Under the pieces are notes generated by a model. That model had not been told where the DNA came from and ran no database searches. It was given only the letters and a program-made list of their open reading frames with translations. Positions 55,613-64,000 of a stretch of DNA of 64,000 nt are shown one piece after another. Source of the stretch: Halocatena marina (GTDB taxonomy: Archaea; Halobacteriota; Halobacteria; Halobacteriales; Haloarculaceae). The stretch's first letter is position 1. The number at the start of each line of letters is the position of its first letter. The stretch lies in assembly GCF_023276375.1 (NCBI RefSeq), contig NZ_JALLPK010000001.1, positions 930,001 through 994,000 on the forward strand, in the 5' to 3' direction. The position numbers and the translations under genes are program-made.

Positions 55613-55893
55613 CATGGTAGTCACTACATGGTGTTATTATAAAAATCCGCGTCAGACAGAGTCTGCTGGTCTGAACAGACTGTCTCCTCCCGGCTCGGTA
55701 TTTTGCCAGATAAACAGTTGCTTCTCTCTCATCTCCAGTTTCGACTGAGCAACAGCGAACCGTCTCAATCGTTTCTGCGCTCGTGGGGCTGCACTGAGAT
55801 CGTGTGAGCAAACATTTCGTGAAATACACGTTCCGACATGATCACGCCGATCGAATCGAGTATCGTGTGTGAACCGACTTGCCAGATTGACGT

Positions 55894-56637
55894 CTATCTG
55901 TGAGACAAATCGTCTTGACTCTCGTTGAAGGACCAGAGTCCGTTGGTATCTTCGCGGGCGGCTGTTTCAGTGTCTATAAACTCATCACTCAGGGGATGTG
56001 CTGTGTCAGTGGCACGCGCATATCCATTCTCGAGCAGCTTTGTATTGTACAACGTGGTCTGAGCGTTTCCGTAGTAGAGAGATACCGTCGGTGTCCCCGT
56101 TGCAGTGTGTCCGTGAACGACGATCTTCACTTGCTCATCGTCGAGTTGTTCTTCTCCATACTCGCGTGCGTTGTGCCCCCATCGATAGAGCCAGTTTCGT
56201 GCCTGATCGGTCGCTGGCATGTCGAACGCGTCTGGAGTGATTTCCGATGTCGAGGTTTCGGGTGCTTCGACACCGTGTAGTTTGACCGACCGCTGACTGC
56301 CGTTGCCGAATGCAACGATGATCACATCGCCACCGTCCATCACGTCGTAGACAGTTACGGTGTGATTGCTACCATCAACTGGTGCGTCTGTTGGCTCGGC
56401 ACCGGCCGTTGTCGTTGTTGCTGTTGTTGCTGTTGTCTCTGTACTACTGATCTGAGTCTCTGTCGACAGCGTCTTCGATGGTGATTCTGTCTCAGTTTCG
56501 CCACTCTCTGTCGATTGTGGTTGTGTCTCTTCACCAACGGACGTCGTCGGTGTTCGATCCGATGATGAGGGAGTTCCAGAACATCCAGCAAGTACTACGA
56601 GTGCGATCATAACGACTGCTCCGATTTTCTTCATCAT
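55894..56637 (-). CDS. SNase-fold lipoprotein with altered catalytic residues
   Basis: 247 residues. A lipobox VVLAGC ends the signal peptide, followed by a Thr/Ser/Glu-rich linker (about residues 25-85) encoded by (GTT)n-like repeats. The thermonuclease (OB) fold follows: VTVYDVMDGGDVIIVAFGNG, SVKLHGVEAPETSTSE and LENGYARATDTAHPLSDEFI. The catalytic Arg of the RL-GI-PE motif is Lys here, the metal DGDT is altered, and the D-x-x-G-R segment is missing (TATGTPTVSLYYG). It is probably not a standard nuclease. Confidence 0.75.
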   Translation of the reverse strand: MMKKIGAVVMIALVVLAGCSGTPSSSDRTPTTSVGEETQPQSTESGETETESPSKTLSTETQISSTETTATTATTTTAGAEPTDAPVDGSNHTVTVYDVMDGGDVIIVAFGNGSQRSVKLHGVEAPETSTSEITPDAFDMPATDQARNWLYRWGHNAREYGEEQLDDEQVKIVVHGHTATGTPTVSLYYGNAQTTLYNTKLLENGYARATDTAHPLSDEFIDTETAAREDTNGLWSFNESQDDLSHR

Positions 56638-56806
56638 TCGATTTGCTCACCAGCCTCGAACTGATATGCCAGAGGATACGTCATCTAATTAAATACTTCG
56701 TGGCCGATCACGTGGGTCGGTATCTCGCTCATTATTCTGTTCGTGTCGTTCTGTGAGAGATGAAGGCAGACATGTGGTTTTTTACTCTCCTGATCACACT
56801 CCAATT

Positions 56807-57406
56807 ATGTCGTCATTATCGGTCCTCGGTCACCGTCCATACATGATCGTCTTTTGGATAACGATCGCAATCGTCTACGGACCCGATCTCTTCCGTACGA
56901 TACGTCGTGGATCCCCAACAGAGGCAGAATCTCACGGTGGGCGTTCCCTGCTCGTCATTTCTGTCGCGGTAACGGGTGGGATCGTTGCTAGTGTCGGATT
57001 CGTGTATCTCGTCCCTTCGCTGTCAATCTCGTGGTATCCACCAGCCGTTTTCGCCGTCGGAATTGCGCTCATACTCGTTGGCGGCACGATTCGCCAGTAC
57101 GCCGTGTGGACCCTCGATCGATATTTCACGAACAAAATACTGACGCAGTCCGATCAGACGATCATCGAAACCGGACCATATCAGTGGGTTCGTCATCCTT
57201 CGTACACCGGAGCGATCATTACGTTCGTCGGAATATCGGTCATCCTCGCTAATTGGGCAAGCATCGGTGTGATGGTGCTCTGTATCGGCTGTGCCTACGG
57301 CTACCGAATCAACGTCGAAGAGCAAGCGCTTCGAGAGCAGTTCGAAGACGCGTATCGTGCGTACACAAACCGAACACCCTATCGGATATTCCCGCACGTC
57401 TGGTAG
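56807..57406 (+). CDS. Isoprenylcysteine carboxyl methyltransferase-like membrane protein
   Basis: 199 residues from the ATG at 56807, about five membrane helices. The C-terminal catalytic part has the ICMT pattern: YQWVRHPSYTGAIITFVG (conserved R-H-P-x-Y) and RINVEEQALREQFEDAYRAY (conserved E-E-x-x-L). It methylates isoprenyl or other hydrophobic substrates with SAM; the target in haloarchaea is not known. The frame starting upstream at 56753 adds a leader without similarity. Confidence 0.85.
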   Translation: MSSLSVLGHRPYMIVFWITIAIVYGPDLFRTIRRGSPTEAESHGGRSLLVISVAVTGGIVASVGFVYLVPSLSISWYPPAVFAVGIALILVGGTIRQYAVWTLDRYFTNKILTQSDQTIIETGPYQWVRHPSYTGAIITFVGISVILANWASIGVMVLCIGCAYGYRINVEEQALREQFEDAYRAYTNRTPYRIFPHVW

Positions 57407-57701
57407 AAACGTGAGAACGGACCAGAACTCCGTTGCTGTCTCCAACGATGAGTCGAGAAGGACAATACGCAACACGCCGGAATGACAGACTTGAGTCGAG
57501 AACGACTCCGACACACGCACTCATCAGCTCAGCTCCATCGTCGCAGTGACGTACCCTGACTCTGAGGGAGCGCAAAACGTTCTCACTGCCGGTGATCTCG
57601 TAAGCGACTGTTTCAGTACGATGGTAGCCAACACGGCGATTCGTTCACACCGTCGGTGAACCACGGGCTATTTTTCATCCACCATACCGAAACCCGAGCT
57701 A

Positions 57702-58430
57702 GTGACGATTATTTCACTCGAAGGAGCGAGTGCGGTCGGGAAAACGACGACCGCCAAAGCCCTTTGTACCGAATTTGATGCCTATCGTGTTCCTGAGGTA
57801 AACACACTCTTCGATACGTCAGAAGAAGACGCAACAACGTGGTACTTCGAACGCCAGTGCGACCGCTGGCAACTCGCTGTCGACCGCGAAACGGACCACG
57901 AGCTCGTGATCTTGGATGGTGACGTTTTCCAACCCATCTGGTACAATTGGATTGCTCACCACCAAACGAATACACACGCCACAATCGATGAATTCGCCCC
58001 GCTTGACTCCATTTGTCGCTTCTACCGTGAAAAGCTGAAAGAGAAGTCTGTTGGGTTTCCGGATCGCTATTTTCTACTCACTGCCACCGACGAGACGTTG
58101 CGACGCCGGAAGAGAAATGACGAAACACGCATTCGTCGCAACTTTGAGTATCATCTTCAATGTATCACGCCACAAAAGATGTTCTTCGAGAAACTTCATA
58201 AGTTATCACCAGAGATAGTTCGGTTCCTCGATGCCCAATGTCTCAGTACCAATCGATCTAAGATAGCGGCCCAGCTCCCACGTGAGGACTGCGTTGATCG
58301 GTACTCGATTGAACGGCTCAATGCACTGGCCGAGTGGGTGAGCGAGACAGTTCCATCTCTTTCATACGAACGCATCGTAGAAGGGATATCGAACACCGAT
58401 GCCTCTGGACAGAGACACGTTGGGGAATAA
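57702..58430 (+). CDS. P-loop kinase-like protein (thymidylate/deoxynucleoside kinase-like)
   Basis: 242 residues, GTG start. Walker A is GASAVGKTTTAK at residues 8-19. LVILDGDVFQPIWYNWI is a Walker B/DR-like region, and LLTATDETLRRRKRNDETRIR resembles the LID of NMP kinases. The fold matches AAA-18/deoxynucleoside kinase-like proteins. Substrate unknown; no operon partner. Confidence 0.75.
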   Translation: MTIISLEGASAVGKTTTAKALCTEFDAYRVPEVNTLFDTSEEDATTWYFERQCDRWQLAVDRETDHELVILDGDVFQPIWYNWIAHHQTNTHATIDEFAPLDSICRFYREKLKEKSVGFPDRYFLLTATDETLRRRKRNDETRIRRNFEYHLQCITPQKMFFEKLHKLSPEIVRFLDAQCLSTNRSKIAAQLPREDCVDRYSIERLNALAEWVSETVPSLSYERIVEGISNTDASGQRHVGE

Positions 58431-58525
58431 CGAGTGAATTCACTACGACAGCACTGCAATCTCAATCACTGCGGAACGATAGTTGCTGTCTGATTGTGGT
58501 GGTCTTTGGGAGCAGAGAGAGCAGA

Positions 58526-59587
58526 TCAGTACCTTCCCTCTTCGACGAACCGCTCAGCAATGCGGTGGGCACCGCGTGCTGCTGCCGTGACGGGATCGTC
58601 TGGTGCTTTTACAACGATGTCGTGTTCGAGTTCCTTGCTGAGGCGTTCCTCAAAGGTTTCAACGAGACCAGGGATGCACGCCATGCCACCAGTCAGAACG
58701 ATCGGCTCTTGGAGTGTGTGTTTATAGACCTTCATATAGTCGTTCGCCAGCTGTGGCAGGAAGGTGTTAGCGATCTCGTCGATTGCATCGTCGACGTACC
58801 GGTCGAGCGCATCCATTACGCTGCGCTCGATAGTGTATTCGTGCGTGCCACCTCCTGGTTGCTGGATAATATCTGTGAATGGCTCGAAATTGTTGAAATC
58901 GCCATGCTGCTCTTTGTACTCTCGTGCGGTCGTCTGGTCGATGTTCACCCGACCCTGTGTTTCCTCTTCGACGTAGTTGGCGATCCAGCGGTCAACCTCG
59001 TTGCCTGCGATTGCACCAGTCGCAAACCGTGAGAGTTGCTCGCCCCGCCGATACACACAGGCTCCGAGATTCGTCGATCCAAAATTGATAGCAATAAAAA
59101 TACGCCCGATTGCATCCAACTCGTCCCCGAACACCGGCACCGAGCCACAGAGTGACTCTGGATAACTCCGGATCAGGTGTTCGCCGACACCGCTCTCTTC
59201 GAGAACCTCAGCCAAGTTCGAAAGCCCACGCTCATTGTTGATCGCTGGAATGGCGTACACGACGACGCTGTCGGATGGTGTGTTTGTCGCTTTGACGACG
59301 CTGTCGAAAAACATCGCAGTTGCCTCCGCTTGTGTTTCATCCTCTGGCAACCCGGTTCGCAGCATGAATTGAACTTCGTCAGGATACTCATACGCTGCTT
59401 CTTCACCGTAGATAATACGTTGATCGCCAGTTAGAACGTCTTCATACGTTGCCAGACAAGTAAGTGTATCATGCGTTTTAACACCTTCTTCCTGCGATTC
59501 AGCGACGATTGTTCGGGTACTTCCGAGCTTAATACCGAGTGGAGCAGGACGCTCTTCTTCGACCTGGTCCATCTTCTCTTCAAGCAT
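58526..59587 (-). CDS. Salactin-type actin homologue
   Basis: 353 residues. The actin/Hsp70 ATPase fold is visible: phosphate-1 GIKLGSTRTIVAES near residue 20, phosphate-2 IFIAINFGSTNLGACV in the middle, and the adenosine motif VLTGGMACIPGLVETFEERL near the C-terminus. It matches salactin, the haloarchaeal filament-forming protein described in Halobacterium. The start at 59587 is supported by TTTATATAT about 28 nt upstream. A longer frame upstream contains the promoter and is not used. It probably forms cytoskeletal filaments important for growth or segregation. Confidence 0.82.
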   Translation of the reverse strand: MLEEKMDQVEEERPAPLGIKLGSTRTIVAESQEEGVKTHDTLTCLATYEDVLTGDQRIIYGEEAAYEYPDEVQFMLRTGLPEDETQAEATAMFFDSVVKATNTPSDSVVVYAIPAINNERGLSNLAEVLEESGVGEHLIRSYPESLCGSVPVFGDELDAIGRIFIAINFGSTNLGACVYRRGEQLSRFATGAIAGNEVDRWIANYVEEETQGRVNIDQTTAREYKEQHGDFNNFEPFTDIIQQPGGGTHEYTIERSVMDALDRYVDDAIDEIANTFLPQLANDYMKVYKHTLQEPIVLTGGMACIPGLVETFEERLSKELEHDIVVKAPDDPVTAAARGAHRIAERFVEEGRY

Positions 59588-59610
59588 ATGACTACCTGTA
59601 CTGGTGCCTG

Positions 59611-59619
59611 ATATATAAA
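59611..59619 (-). promoter_or_regulatory. TATA box of the salactin-type gene
   Basis: TTTATATAT on the minus strand, centred 28 nt upstream of the ATG at 59587. It indicates a leaderless transcript and decides the start codon between 59659 and 59587. Confidence 0.6.
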
Positions 59620-60115
59620 CAACCACAAGACGCAGCGGCGGTGTTATGATCGTGTTCAAACAAGAACAGATTGTGAATGCTGTATGTCTGAATACGTGGA
59701 TGTTTCTGAATGGAACTACTTGATTATCGGTCAGTAATTCGCTCCATTCGTGACCCAGACGAGTAGTGGTGTTTCGGTAGTGAGAGTAGAATAATTCCGT
59801 TATAGCACTGCACGCTATCGTTGTGTGGTGTCTTACCTACTCAGATGAGGTCTCGTGAAGGATCTTGTCTTGATACTTTCGGGCATCTCCCGGGCCGTGA
59901 TCTGAGCAAATGTTCACTTTCGTAATATATCTCGGATCACGACCCGCTTTGGGTGGAGTTCGGTCTCCAGTGAGTAAGTCAGAATTGTCGTCCTGATGGC
60001 TTGATTCAGACAGTGATTAGAGTAGTAGAACTCGAAACATCGTTCTCTGGCGTCTGCAGACAGTTTTCGTAGACCTGTGCTAACTGACCAATATTGTCTG
60101 AAAATGAATGTTATT
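59620..60115. other. Intergenic region, no supported gene
   Basis: AT-rich stretches near 59650-59840 and no recognisable frame. The minus-strand gene at 60116 ends at the right border. Confidence 0.4.
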
Positions 60116-60733
60116 CTATCCTATGATGTTGTTGATTGTCATGGCGATGAAGAACAAGATCACGACTTCGTTGACAATCCACGAATTCGTGTTCATCCAG
60201 GTACGAATCTTCGGGAGAAGCGCCTCTGCCCGTTCACCGAACAGGACCAGCATGAGCGATGGGAGCGCGAGAAATAAAACTGTCAGGAAAATAAACCCTG
60301 CAGAATCTGTCAGCGGTGCACTGTTCGCCGAGAGAAAGGTCCCAACAGCGACTGAGGTGAAGAGGTCAGTTGGGAAAAAGCCCAACAGTAAGAAGCCAAG
60401 TCTGAATGAGAACCGAGGATTCGCTGACGCCAGCTTCCCCATCCATTTCGGTGGTTCTGACTGCTCTCGCTTGAGATAAACGTGCACCATTGCAAAGAGG
60501 AGAAGAACGAATACGATGAGATGGAGTGTCCTGCGTGAGCCTCCTTGGCGGGGAGTCCCACTTCCGAACAGAAACGCGATCGTGACAATGAGGCTAATAG
60601 AGAGGCAGGCGCCGAAGACGAATGCGGCAGAGTTCCAGCGCCAATCCTCGCTCGTAGCAAGGAAGATAGCACTCAGAATCTGTGGCCCTGCGACCATCAC
60701 AACAGCCAGTGGAAGTGGTGTAAGAGCAGTCAT
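60116..60733 (-). CDS. GAP/Sap-family membrane protein
   Basis: 205 residues from the ATG at 60733, six membrane helices. The helix-pair pattern LPLAVVMVAGPQILSAIFLA and FLLLGFFPTDLFTSVAVGTF, with a polar loop KREQSEPPKWMGKL, matches the GAP (Sap) family of small membrane proteins, implicated in lipid or small-molecule export in actinobacteria. Function in archaea is unknown. The ATG eight codons upstream is an alternative. Confidence 0.72.
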   Translation of the reverse strand: MTALTPLPLAVVMVAGPQILSAIFLATSEDWRWNSAAFVFGACLSISLIVTIAFLFGSGTPRQGGSRRTLHLIVFVLLLFAMVHVYLKREQSEPPKWMGKLASANPRFSFRLGFLLLGFFPTDLFTSVAVGTFLSANSAPLTDSAGFIFLTVLFLALPSLMLVLFGERAEALLPKIRTWMNTNSWIVNEVVILFFIAMTINNIIG

Positions 60734-61057
60734 ATTCTGATCATTTGTGAGATGCAATCCGACTCTCGACCGACGGTCCTACACGAATCGTTCGACTCAT
60801 TCTTCGTCTCCACATGGTTGCCTAAACACCGTGAAGTAAGTTTAAATTTCGTACTGACCAGTATTGATATAATTGTGCCAGACTGTCGTGGCGGGGGGAA
60901 TGATCGCTGTCTCTGTTCTGCATGCCGTGACAGAGCACACTCAGCGAATACGGGCCGAGAGCGGAACGTTTGAACACGAATGTCGAGGCTAATTACGCCC
61001 GTCACTTTCAGTCATCTCGACGCGGGTCTCTGAGTAACATCGTGCGAGTAGTGGCTG
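60734..61057. other. Intergenic region, no supported gene
   Basis: Frames on both strands are short and featureless. The region should hold the promoter of the GAP-family gene and the terminator of the UspA gene. Confidence 0.4.
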
Positions 61058-61537
61058 TTAATTAGTCGGACAGACAACCGTCACTGATGCTGACACTGGT
61101 GTGAATCCCAGTGTCCTATTAGTGAATAATCTCAGAAACAATCGGCTAATACTCCGCTTTTTGGTACAGCCCATGACGATGTGGTCAACGTCGAATTCGT
61201 CACTAATACTGATAATTGATCGTATCGGTGCCCCTCGTACAAGTTCGGTTCGTACATCGGCTCCATATTCGGTTGCGAGTTCCCGATAGTCCTCAAGGAG
61301 TTGCTCTGCCTCCCGTTTCCGACGATTCATGAATTCGTCGTCCCAAACCGCTGATTCGGTGACTGACATGACAACGAATGGCTTGAGTATACGAACAACG
61401 ATGAGCTCAGCATCGTTGAAGTCAGTCGCTGCAACAGCGACTGCTTCTCGTGACTGTTCTGAATCATCGATAGGGACGAGGATTGTCCGATCCATATCTT
61501 CAGTCCGATTTTCAATCGCTGCTGTCTCTTTGCTCAT
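61058..61537 (-). CDS. Universal stress protein (UspA) with degenerate nucleotide loop
   Basis: 159 residues from the ATG at 61537. The UspA start MDRTILVPIDDSEQSREAV lies at about residue 15, and EFDVDHIVMGCTKKRSISRL is the end of the ATP-binding half. The usual G-x2-G-x9-G-(S/T) loop is not conserved (CTKKRSISRLFLRLFTNR), so it may not bind ATP. The N-terminal extension is polar. The longer frame upstream to 61726 has no similarity to the family. Confidence 0.8.
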   Translation of the reverse strand: MSKETAAIENRTEDMDRTILVPIDDSEQSREAVAVAATDFNDAELIVVRILKPFVVMSVTESAVWDDEFMNRRKREAEQLLEDYRELATEYGADVRTELVRGAPIRSIISISDEFDVDHIVMGCTKKRSISRLFLRLFTNRTLGFTPVSASVTVVCPTN

Positions 61538-61786
61538 GGACGAAAGTTCGAGACAGCACGTATTGGATGATCGTTCGGTGACCACCGAATTGAACTGTGG
61601 GCAGACACCAACGGCTCTCCTTTCTACGAGTATCCAAACTGGATAGGTGAATGGTTGATGTGCCGGTAGAGGATTGTACTGACAGAAGGACCGGACACTC
61701 AAACCACGAGTTTTCCCATCAGTCAACCATTGTATGTGTAATGCTCACACGGAACGGATTTGTTCGGTGTACACCAAGAGAAAATC

Positions 61787-62518
61787 GTGCGTGAATTCAT
61801 CGTTACCATCACATACGAATCTGGTGTCGATCCCGTTATGGACGTATTCATCGAACATCCGGATACGCGAGCACAGACAACTACGTGTCACGTATCTGTC
61901 GATGGATTGTGGCGACTCGATCGGATTACTGGTTCCGAGGCTGCTCTCGATCAATTGAGCGAAACATTCACTAATTCCGTACACTGCAACGAGTGTATCG
62001 GAGAGCGACACTGTCACACAAATTGGGAGTACGAAATCCTCACCAGAAAGCCAACAAGGCAACTGGTCTACACGTATCGTCCTGCTGGAAGCGACTGCTG
62101 GTCGATCCCACACCTCGCAACCTGCTATCTCGGTGACGGGCTGATCTGTGATGCAGAACGGCACGAGAATCAGTACGAATGGCGGTTGCTCATGTGTGAT
62201 GATGCTCCTGCCACTGAACTCTACGAGGCACTCAACGAAGAACTCCGTACGGGACTGGAGCTCGAATTTCGGCAAGTTGGCGAGCCTTCTTACTGGATTG
62301 ACGAAGCAATCGAGATTGCCGATCTACCTCATGAACAGCGTACTGCTGTCGAAGCTGCTGTTGAATACGGCTACTATCAGACGCCACGCAATATTTCACT
62401 CACTGATCTCGCCGCAACGCTGGAGGTTCCCTTATCGACGCTCCAGTACCGACTCCAACAGGCTGAAGCGTGGATCATCCAGCGTTTCGTTACCCGGTCG
62501 ACAACGGGGCGACTGTAG
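61787..62518 (+). CDS. HTH-10 (bacterio-opsin activator-type) regulator
   Basis: 243 residues, GTG start. The N-terminal sensor-like domain (about 1-170) is beta-rich with Cys and His (CNECIGERHCHTN), possibly a metal or redox site. The C-terminal HTH is typical of the family: QRTAVEAAVEYGYYQTPRNI, then LTDLAATLEVPLSTLQYRLQ. A single-gene unit; target genes unknown. Confidence 0.82.
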   Translation: MREFIVTITYESGVDPVMDVFIEHPDTRAQTTTCHVSVDGLWRLDRITGSEAALDQLSETFTNSVHCNECIGERHCHTNWEYEILTRKPTRQLVYTYRPAGSDCWSIPHLATCYLGDGLICDAERHENQYEWRLLMCDDAPATELYEALNEELRTGLELEFRQVGEPSYWIDEAIEIADLPHEQRTAVEAAVEYGYYQTPRNISLTDLAATLEVPLSTLQYRLQQAEAWIIQRFVTRSTTGRL

Positions 62519-62734
62519 ACGTACATATCGTAGCTGGTCTCTGGAATGTGTCTTTTTGAATGGAGTAATTCGCTCTATCTCACCAATTCAATCGGGCGTT
62601 CCCCCGTCTTGTCTCTCAGGCTCCTCGTAGATGACTATTCAATTGATTGAAACTCTTATCAATAGGACAAACAGCAGATATTTTGCTAGCGAGATATCGA
62701 TACCAATTCGTGGGAGTAACTAGAAGCTACCACT

Positions 62735-63136
62735 ATGGATAGCTCCTACCTTGATCCAGACATAGACGAAGAAACAGACGGTCTCAAAGGAACAACTTCG
62801 ACGTATCCAGCCAATAATTCAGGAGACGAATCAGCTGAAGACCGGATTGACGAGCACACGACACCGCGGTGGCGTCGACTCACAGTTACACTGAGTGCGA
62901 CGAGTGACGATGCACTGCCACAGATGGCAATCAGTGCAACACATCCATCGTACAGCGTGAGTGAGCTTCCAGTCGGCGAAGATGGCAGCTGTACGCTGTG
63001 GGTTCCAGAAATCGTGAACGATTTGGATTTCGTTCTCTCATTCCCCGATGCCGAACAGGACGATGTTTCGTTGACTGGTATCGCTGTTGGAAAACAGGAT
63101 ACGATCTCGATCCCGATCGTTGTTCTCTCGGGCTGA
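62735..63136 (+). CDS. Hypothetical acidic protein
   Basis: 133 residues. The acidic N-terminus (SSYLDPDIDEETDG) precedes a beta-rich domain (RWRRLTVTLSATSDDALP, CTLWVPEIVNDLDFVLSF, DTISIPIVVLSG). No known domain. There is no signal peptide. Composition is that of a real haloarchaeal protein, but the function is unknown. Confidence 0.55.
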   Translation: MDSSYLDPDIDEETDGLKGTTSTYPANNSGDESAEDRIDEHTTPRWRRLTVTLSATSDDALPQMAISATHPSYSVSELPVGEDGSCTLWVPEIVNDLDFVLSFPDAEQDDVSLTGIAVGKQDTISIPIVVLSG

Positions 63137-63497
63137 CTTCCCGAGCGCGGAACCGTCTCTCTGAACACGCCGTCAGTTGGAGAACGAGGTGTCGCGTCCA
63201 CGCACGCTCCCTCGTTTTCGCTCTCGATAAAATGAGTATCGATCTAGATACTGAACTGTCCGTACTGACGATACCGATCTGTTTGATAGCCGGTGATCGA
63301 GGCGGTGCTGCTCCAGTGTGAGAGAATTCAAATTTCGAATTCCTCTGTGTGATATACCCGAACGATTATTGAGATTGGTAAGTTGGTTCGATGTTCATTT
63401 GATGGCTTTTTCGAAATACGGTCACAATGTCAGTCGAAATATTATCAATCACAACCAAGATCAGAAAGGCTATAATAGATGAATTCAGACTGTCACT
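63137..63497. other. Intergenic region, no supported gene
   Basis: Short frames only. The right end (63440-63490) is AT-rich and may hold a promoter for the membrane protein at 63498. Confidence 0.4.
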
Positions 63498-63833
63498 ATG
63501 GGTGTGCAGGTTCAACACGCGTTAGTCATCGGCCTTACTGTCGGATCAATCGTCGGCGTCTTGGTGTATCGCAACGCAATCGATCGGACCCTCACTCGTC
63601 CTTTTGGCCGGTCGTTCGCAACTGGGATGGCTTCTTGTGTTGGAATTGTCATCTCACTACAGTTGGGTGATCAGGTCGTTAATATCCTCTACGTCGGAGA
63701 CTCTGTCACCATCATATCCCCATGGGAAATTGCCTCAATAAAAGTCTTTGTCACTTTTTCAATTCTTGCACTGGTTTTCTTCAGTTATCATCTCTGCACT
63801 CGTGTTGGACCACTATCATCACAGGCAGGATAA
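63498..63833 (+). CDS. Small membrane protein, unknown
   Basis: 111 residues with three hydrophobic helices: VQHALVIGLTVGSIVGVLVY, TGMASCVGIVISLQLG and KVFVTFSILALVFFSYHLC. Basic loop RNAIDRTLTRPFGRS between helices 1 and 2. Not recognised. Confidence 0.5.
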   Translation: MGVQVQHALVIGLTVGSIVGVLVYRNAIDRTLTRPFGRSFATGMASCVGIVISLQLGDQVVNILYVGDSVTIISPWEIASIKVFVTFSILALVFFSYHLCTRVGPLSSQAG

Positions 63834-64000
63834 CTCTCGAATAATTAACGAGTATTGCCGAATTCGGTAGTCAGTACGGTCCGTAGTGGATCGTCGAATA
63901 CTGGCATCCACAAAGCGAACACAACGAAATTGAGCGAGAGTTGAGACCAATACTAGAGAGAATTCCCAAAATCAACATCTATGCCCACATCCAGTGAGAA

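Noticed and set aside
56350..56480. GTT/TGT-rich low-complexity DNA
   Set aside because: It encodes the Thr/Ser linker of the SNase-like lipoprotein, a common feature of exported haloarchaeal proteins, not a separate repeat element.
1..64000. CRISPR array, tRNA or rRNA genes
   Set aside because: No regularly spaced repeats with unique spacers and no tRNA- or rRNA-like sequence was seen by eye; a covariance-model scan would be decisive.

Overview
The window is chromosomal DNA of a haloarchaeon (class Halobacteria). Evidence: acidic proteins; haloarchaea-specific families (HalOD1 domains, bacterio-opsin-activator regulators, DUF7504, DUF7521, a salactin-type actin homologue, the bacterioruberin genes lyeJ/cruF/crtD); archaeal RNase P, exosome-associated, SBDS and proteasome genes in one cluster; TATA boxes about 25-30 nt upstream of start codons, as expected for leaderless transcripts. 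Base composition by eye is clearly less GC-rich than in most haloarchaea, with long AT-rich gaps between genes, so a low-GC genus is likely. I cannot name it. No rRNA, tRNA or CRISPR array was recognised.

Layout. 0-2 kb: the edge of an unknown gene, then a DolP-mannose mannosyltransferase-like membrane gene split by a frameshift. 2.3-8.1 kb: conserved information-processing block (DUF1918 protein, exosome-associated RNA-binding protein, Rpp30, a methyltransferase, Pop5, proteasome alpha, SBDS, HflX). 8.2-15 kb: a small gene broken by an in-frame TAG, a PPOX-fold protein, moaC-nnr, acylphosphatase, a large membrane protein, an aIF1/YciH protein and a lipoprotein. 15-24 kb: maltodextrin/starch uptake and breakdown (ABC transporter with divergent ATPase, GH15 glucoamylase, GH13 amylase). 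24-28.5 kb: a DUF7504 protein tightly coupled to a CHAT-protease-like protein, facing an ArsR/DUF7521 operon. 28.5-36 kb: gene-poor, with small membrane and zinc proteins, an FNT channel, a sulfatase and a small flavoprotein. 36-43 kb: C50 carotenoid (bacterioruberin) genes, photolyase and a VOC protein. 43-51 kb: Tat-exported hydrolase and GH18 chitinase, a LOV-containing Bat-type regulator, a second FAD amine-oxidase-fold enzyme and an NmrA-like protein. 51-64 kb: accessory signalling region with a duplicated HTH regulator, tandem HalOD1 protein, SnoaL protein, SNase-fold lipoprotein, ICMT-like methyltransferase, P-loop kinase-like protein, salactin, GAP-family protein, UspA, a Bat-type HTH regulator and two hypothetical proteins.

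Most unusual features: (1) six consecutive mini-hairpins, organised as three copies of a two-hairpin unit, embedded in frame in the amylase gene, with stem sequences that change while pairing is kept; (2) the DUF7504 + CHAT-like pair, a candidate conflict or cell-death module; (3) the near-identical duplicated HTH regulator with its promoter; (4) several cysteine-rich proteins of 40-55 residues that standard length cut-offs would miss; (5) two conserved genes interrupted by single lesions.
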